NCBI GenBank assembly: GCA_037447655.1
Contig: JBBHKE010000954.1
Location: forward strand, 1-64,000
Source of the DNA: Zygnema cylindricum
Lineage: Eukaryota; Streptophyta; Zygnematophyceae; Zygnematales; Zygnemataceae
Length of the DNA: 64,000 nt
Direction: 5' to 3'
In this document: positions 58,988 through 64,000 of the stretch, in pieces
Layout of the letters: each line of letters opens with the position of its first letter
Numbering within the stretch: the first letter of the stretch is position 1
Notes under the pieces: model-generated
Databases searched by the model: none
The model's input: the letters and a program-made list of their open reading frames with translations, nothing else
What the model was told of the DNA's origin: nothing
Made by a program: the position numbers and the translations under genes

Positions 58988-61875
58988 TCATTTACTACCA
59001 TCTTCTTTTGAATGTGAACAACACCCCTCTCCTTCTTTGTGATCATCAGAGTGCCCTCTCTCCCTCTCCTCTCCCTGTTCCTCTCCCTCTTCATCGCTAC
59101 TGCTTTCGTCAAAAGCCTTCTGTTTGTGAAAAACACAACAACCTGCATGAGAAACAACAACGGGCACCGATATCATAAAAGATACAAAAAGGAGCCCAGC
59201 ATCCAGCCTCATAATGCATAGCCTTGTGTTATCCCCTCTCTCCTCTCCCCCTCTCCCCTCTTCCCCTCTCCCCATCTCCTATCTTGTGTTATACTACAAA
59301 ATTTCACAAAAAAAGTACAGCATCTATGTGATCTTTGGACATTTCAGCTGTCACATGTGTCTGTGGAACAAATGTGAGTACAGGACAGAAAGGTGTACAC
59401 TGTTTGCCCAAAAAAAATCAAGTTCTTAACAAGTTCTTTTGTAAACAAAAAAATCCAAATGGTAGATGTGACATATCTGTTTAAAATAATAAAACTGTAA
59501 TAATTTTGATGATTCAAAACTTATGCCTGGAATGGTCAAAAGGAAAGAACCACACTACACTGCCCCATCGCTACTAGAGTTAATCAGTCTCATTCGAGTC
59601 AATGTTTTTTTGTCCCAAATTCATAAACTACACCGCGTATCGCTATTAGCGTTAATGTTATTTTTGCCACTTAAAACATCTCCTCTCCGTACACATTTGT
59701 CTGATTCTGGATCTGACGGTTGCGATTGAAGCCAAGATTCACGCCTTCCAATTGGCGGTCTCCATTTGAAAATCGGACAAGTGTGTTTGGAGAAAAGATG
59801 TTTTAAGTGGCGAAAAATAACATTAACACTAATAGCGATACACGGTGTAGTGAATTAGTTAAGTGGCGCGTGACGAGCCATGGTGCAAAACATCATGTCG
59901 TGTAGTTAATTCTAATAAAGTGTTAATGGTAATAAACTCACTAACTTTAATAGCGATGAGCGGTTGACTATACCCTAAAATTGCTAGTTGAACTCAACTT
60001 TTTCCAGGAAACAAAGACCATACTCTCCATCGATGCACAATTAAGTGAACAATTAGAAGGTAAAAATATTGCCGTTCCGTTGTGATACTGAATTGAAAAA
60101 TGAAAAATATTATAATGAGATGAATGAGTTTGAGAGGCAAGAAAAAAAACTATAATTTCAAGGTGTACCATATTAGATTGAGGTAAAAAAGAGTGAACCT
60201 GATAAGAAAAAAAGAAACCACAGGAGGAGTTGAGAGCATTGAGGATATCTTGAATAATTGGACAAAAGGGCGAAAATGGAAAAGGCAAACATGCTAGATG
60301 AAAGAGTGGCATTAAAAATGAATTGATAAGGAGATGAATAGACAACTTACGTTTGGAACTTTTTCTCTGCAACATTTCATTATCCACAGTGTCGTCCTGC
60401 CATGTCACTTTCTTCTTCCTTCGTGGTCTCAACCGCAATACCAGGCATTCTTCTGAACCCCATAAGCCATAAGGGAATTAGAAGCTAATTTAAGTTAAAC
60501 AGTTAAGTTAAATTAAGAGAATTGACAACTTGCCCTACTTCCAGAACCTCTCCTTTCCAAGGAAAGAGCAGAAAAATAACCGAGGAGGTCCATAGTCCAG
60601 GGCAAAGATAAATCTGGAATAGCATCAGGTGAATATCAGAACAGGAGACACTAAAAACCGCCAAAAAAGAAAAAAAAAAAAGGCCAAATAAAGCCTACTC
60701 TAAATAAACACCACTAGCACACACTAAAAAGACAGTAAAAAAACAGAAAGCTTAAAAGAACCGCAACGGAACCCCAAAAACCACCATAGAATAATCTAAC
60801 CCTAAAAATTAGGGATACTGCATTCCACATCGTTACGAATGTAGAGGAATTCTTAGCACTAACGAGAAACTAGTGCCAATAACGCAATTTAGGACAGAGT
60901 GCCTAAGGCCACTCTCTTAAATGGTGTTCTTAACACTATTAGACGGAATGAGTGTCATTAACACTAATAGCGATGAGTGTACTTGCTACTTGCAGCATAA
61001 AAGAAAAACTGCAACGCAATTCAAAAACCACCTTAGAATAATCTAACCCTAACCCTAAATAGTAGGGTTTCTACTTGTTACATTTGCATGCATAGGAACA
61101 TAGTTAAAATGTGCAAAAACAATCAGAAAGGCTATATGCAGTCACCCTATACCATATGCGTAATATATTATACGGCATATACACTTATAGTACGTGGAAA
61201 CCACATATAGCATTTTCAATTGTTTTCACACATTTGAAGTATATGTGGAACATACACTTCAAGCTTCACAGTTACACCATATCTGTCTAAACTCAATTAC
61301 TCCCCTCTTGCACGACATACTTTATGGTATAATATTAGTATAGTATGGTGTATGGTATGCGAGTAGTATGGTTTAGAGTGGTGTTGTAATTGTAATACAT
61401 GCATACAGTAAGTGGAAACCGCATATAGTGTTTCCAATTGTTATTACACATTTGAAGTATATGTGGATATTAGGCTCAAATTTCACAGTTACACCATATC
61501 TGTCTAAAATATATTACTCCCCTCTTGCACGACATACTTTACGGTACAATATTAGTATAGTATGGTGTATGGTACACATGTAGTATGGTGTAGCATGGTG
61601 TTGTAGTAATATTATACGAATTCAGTACGTGAAAACCACATTTAGCGTTTCAGATTGTGCCTGTACATTTGAAGTATGGTATGGATATGAAGGGCACCTC
61701 GCTGGCTTTGTGTCCCAGTTCCGAGCGGAGGCGTCTCTGTAGTTGTAGCCGTAGTTGTATTTATAGCTGTAGCTGTGACAGCGGCTGTAGCTGTAGCTGT
61801 GGCTGTGGCTGTGGCTGTGGCGGCAGTCGGGAGAAGGGCGGGAGAGGCGTCCCGCACAGCCACACGGCGGGCCAT
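58988..61875 (-). CDS. PPP1R11: PPP1R11 / inhibitor-3, type-1 protein phosphatase regulator (144 aa)
   Basis: Three exons join in frame on the minus strand: 61875-61698, 60452-60351 and 59142-58988 (TGA). Exon 1 encodes MARRVAVRDASPALL, then an Ala/Thr run from a GGCTGT repeat, and TTTATTTETPPLGTGTQSQR. Exon 2 encodes ECLVLRLRPRRKKKVTWQDD and TVDNEMLQRKSSK. Exon 3 encodes RCCVFHKQKAFDESSSDEEG and an acidic tail. KVTW is the RVxF-type PP1-docking motif (KVEW in human inhibitor-3). VDNE, SSK and CC..FHK..F are the family signature. The protein binds PP1 together with SDS22 during holoenzyme assembly. The first intron (60453-61697) carries a 218-bp tandem duplication and an I-type MITE. The intron between exons 2 and 3 carries a 217-bp MITE. 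Confidence 0.93.
59631..59847. mobile_element. Intact 217-bp MITE, subfamily B, in PPP1R11 intron
   Basis: The ends are CACCGCGTATCGCTATTAGC and ACTAATAGCGATACACGGTG, with TA outside. A second, older pair (cactgccccatcgctactag at 59559 and aatagcgatgagcggt near 59950) surrounds it. It therefore seems to have landed in a relative. Confidence 0.93.
60453..61103. other. PPP1R11 intron 1, left part
   Basis: A-rich DNA with a lone CACCG-type end (cactaatagcgatgagtg, 60961-60978) and short telomere-like ctaaccctaaccctaaa at 61040-61058. Confidence 0.5.
61104..61236. mobile_element. I-type MITE 3 (about 133 bp)
   Basis: The left end ttaaaatgtgcaaaaacaat is inverted at the right as caattgttttcacacatttg. 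The central part has cgcatatagt-like and gtatatgcc-like inverted pairs. Confidence 0.75.
61231..61668. repeat. Two-copy tandem repeat, unit about 218-220 bp
   Basis: Copy 1 (61231-61448) and copy 2 (61449-61668) both run from catttgaagtatatgtgga through cccctcttgcacgacatact to a copy of the I-type right end. It looks like tandem amplification of DNA next to an I-type MITE. Confidence 0.85.
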
Positions 61876-62213
61876 CGCAGCATGCTCCCACAGGGATGGC
61901 GAGGAGGAGAAAAGTACCACGAAGCAAGAGAGTGGAAGAAGGGGAGGGGGAGGGGAGGTGGAGGGGGGAAGAGAGGGAGAGGGAGAGGGAGAGGGAGGAA
62001 CACTAATAGGATATACCAGAAAAGATATGATAGTTGAGTTGATGGGAGGACTCTGTTGTGTTTACGCGGAACATGTCAAAGAGACGTCATGGATGGATGG
62101 ATGCCTGGCATAAAAAAGAAACGGAACACACGTCGTGCGCTTAAGAGAGAAAGAGAGAGAGAGGGGGAGAGAGAGGGAGAGGAGCGGAGGACTAACAGAA
62201 AGGACATCCACTA
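61876..62213. other. Upstream of PPP1R11; GA-rich promoter side
   Basis: 61930-61995 and 62140-62190 are GGGAGA-rich runs on the plus strand, that is CT-rich in gene sense. This block is GC-rich compared with its surroundings and may hold the promoter. No motif was assigned. Confidence 0.45.
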
Positions 62214-62773
62214 CACCGCCAATCGTTATTAGCGTTGTGTACGCTAATTCCGTCCCGCTTTTTTTTTTTTTATTCTCCATTAGCGTAGTTCATTCTATTT
62301 TTTTCTTTACTTTATTTAGGGTTATTTTTTTAGTACCGTACAAAATGGAAGTACGCAATAAGTCAACTAGTGTGGTGTACGGACATTTTTGGACCGTACA
62401 AAATTGTACCTTTTTAAATGAAAAAGTATAATTAATGAGTTTTAGTAGCCATGGACGCATGAGAATGTGCGCTCTAAAAAGGGGGTCTAATCGGGTTGTC
62501 AAATATCACGTTCGCACAAATTCGTCCAGCAACCACGTTTCGACTGTGTGAACGTACGATTTGTGTACGATTTGTCAGATTTTGTATAAATACCTATATT
62601 AGTGTAGGCAAATTTGAGACCGACATTTATTTTTTTCAAAGACCCAAATTAGAATTATTAAACAATTAGAATGTATGTATTTTTTCAAAATATTCAAATT
62701 CTTAATTAGCGTAAACCACGGTAATTTTTCATGTACGCTAAAAAAACTTCTACGCTAATAACGATTGGCGGTG
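62214..62773. mobile_element. TA-flanked MITE, subfamily D (560 bp)
   Basis: The ends are CACCGCCAATCGTTATTAGC and CGCTAATAACGATTGGCGGTG, with TA outside (62212-62213 and 62774-62775). Subterminal gtacgctaa occurs near both ends. The interior has paired segments with ttgtacgg/ccgtacaa. No coding frame is present. Confidence 0.92.
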
Positions 62774-63007
62774 TACTGTAAAGTACAGTACCAACGCCCC
62801 CTTGCATAAGTACGGTATAAAGTTGCCTCGTCACGAACGTCCAACGTTTTGGTATTGGTCGAAATCGTACTTCTAGACGCTGAGCTGTTAAAGTACATTG
62901 TGCAGGTGTACATCATAGTTCAAAAGTAGGTGAAAGTAGGCCCATACAATATACCTATTGTATGCAAAACCTACAATATGACCTTAAGACCCAATTGTAT
63001 TCAGACC

Positions 63008-63731
63008 ATAGTTGTTCAAAACGTATTTTACGCACGTTTTCGAACGAGCGTACAATAAGTAGAAACTGGAGAGGTACATTTGAAAAAAAACGTTAATGAA
63101 TTTTTTTTCCGTACAAATCCGTACATTTTTAAAAAAATGAATTGATCATGTACCGTAGTTTGTACGCTTCTTTGTGACTTCTTCGTCAACGGCTTCAACG
63201 AAAGTTTACTAACTACTGTCATGGCGTCGGAAATGGCGTCTTCTATGATTTTTCGCGTTCAGCTGTTCAAGTAATAATGGCGGCTTCTTTTCAAAATTTG
63301 AAGAAGACGCCCATACAAAATTTGAACTCACGGCGCTCAAATAGTGTGACGCCGCAACGTCTCTATTTGGAAATATTTGTAGACGTCACATTATTTTCCC
63401 GTACAATTCATGTACATTCTGTTCGGTTTACTGAACAGAAAGTACGGATACGTGCATCGATTTTTTTTTTGTTAACTACCGTACAGTTTCCGTAAAAAAT
63501 CTAACAGTTACAATATTTTGTTTATTAGTTTCCGTAATATTTCAGTTTCAGCTTACAGTAGACGTTTTTTTGCGTATTTTTCAAAAGTCACGTACAATAC
63601 ATAGAAACTGGAAAAAAAAAAAAAAACAGTTTCAGTTTACAGTAGACATTTTTTTTTGTATTTTTCAAAAGTCACGTACAATACGTAGAAACTGGAAAAA
63701 ATGGAAAAAACCTGCGTATTGAACAACTAGG
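63008..63731. mobile_element. MULE-like non-autonomous element L1 (724 bp)
   Basis: The ends are ATAGTTGTTCAAAACG and CGTATTGAACAACTAGG (inverted). A perfect 9-bp duplication attcagacc lies at 62999-63007 and 63732-63740. A 9-bp duplication suggests Mutator-like transposition. Inside its right end a roughly 80-bp block (cagtttcag..tagac..cacgtacaatac) is present twice in tandem (63541 and 63627). Confidence 0.75.
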
Positions 63732-63740
63732 ATTCAGACC

Positions 63741-64000
63741 CTAGTTGTTCAATACACACGTTTTTTTTCATTTTTTCCAATTTCTACGTATTGTACGTGA
63801 CTTTTTAAAAATACGCAAAAAAGCGTCTACTGTAAACTGAAAGTGACATTTTACGGGAACTAATGTAACAGCAATAGCGGATCGAACTTGTTTATAAAGG
63901 GGTATTTAGGTGTTATGATTATAGAGTACTAAATTCGGTAGACGTCCACAAAAGAATCACGCTATTTGGAGTTATATTTTAAAAGTTATAGCGATGGGTG
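63741..64000. mobile_element. Second MULE-like element, L2, running off the window
   Basis: It begins CTAGTTGTTCAATACACACG directly after the 9-bp string attcagacc and faces L1. Its first 100 bp are the inverse of the last 100 bp of L1. The pair makes a near-perfect palindrome with arms of about 100 bp around ggattcagacc. Confidence 0.65.

Noticed and set aside
1-64000. CRISPR arrays, bacterial operons, rRNA genes
   Set aside because: The tandem arrays have variable-length degenerate units without spacers, genes have spliceosomal introns, and no rRNA or complete tRNA could be recognised.

Overview
This is nuclear DNA of a eukaryote with many introns and a heavy transposon load. It is most likely from the green lineage, perhaps a streptophyte alga, but I cannot name the species. 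The green-lineage reading rests on four things. The nucleotide-sugar transporter matches the plant UDP-galactose transporter group. The LINE-like reverse transcriptase resembles a type I know from mosses and other streptophytes. There are scattered degenerate TTTAGGG telomere-like runs. The copia primer site fits a plant-type initiator tRNA. All introns I could define are GT-AG.

Six host genes can be supported, all by joining exons by eye: a PQ-loop vacuolar/lysosomal amino-acid transporter (minus strand, 836-3156, 3' part unresolved), the last exons of cytosolic cysteinyl-tRNA synthetase (plus, 27662 onward, 5' part missing), a complete UDP-galactose/nucleotide-sugar transporter (plus, 35545-41680, 7 exons, 386 aa), EMC6 (minus, 50098-50961, last residues uncertain), PEX19 (plus, 53610-56863, 5 exons, 290 aa, CaaX end) and PPP1R11/inhibitor-3 (minus, 58988-61875, 3 exons, 144 aa). 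They are ordinary housekeeping genes with no shared pathway. Their introns host repeats.

The remainder is layered mobile DNA. From 4.7 to 27 kb lies a nest of non-autonomous elements: hAT-like elements with 8-bp target duplications, TA-flanked hairpin MITEs, a GATGTCTC-ended family, a GCGTGGTTCACAC-ended family and a solo LTR. The cleanest nest is an LTR inside a hAT inside a GATGTCTC element. A young Ty1/copia element (19116-25551, TSD gaaaa) has two nearly identical 1042-bp LTRs, one gag-pol frame broken by two stops in RNase H, and a primer site that fits the anticodon arm of initiator tRNA. At 44.7-46.9 kb is a decayed LINE-like element with a reverse transcriptase and a C-terminal restriction-like endonuclease. 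Other families include an I family near 48, 54 and 61 kb, a J family at 42-44 kb and MULE-like elements at the right edge.

The most unusual signal is a set of TA-flanked MITEs whose terminal repeats share one skeleton (CACCG, three variable bases, ATCG, two variable bases, TTAG) but differ in set positions between subfamilies of 217, 616 and 560 bp.
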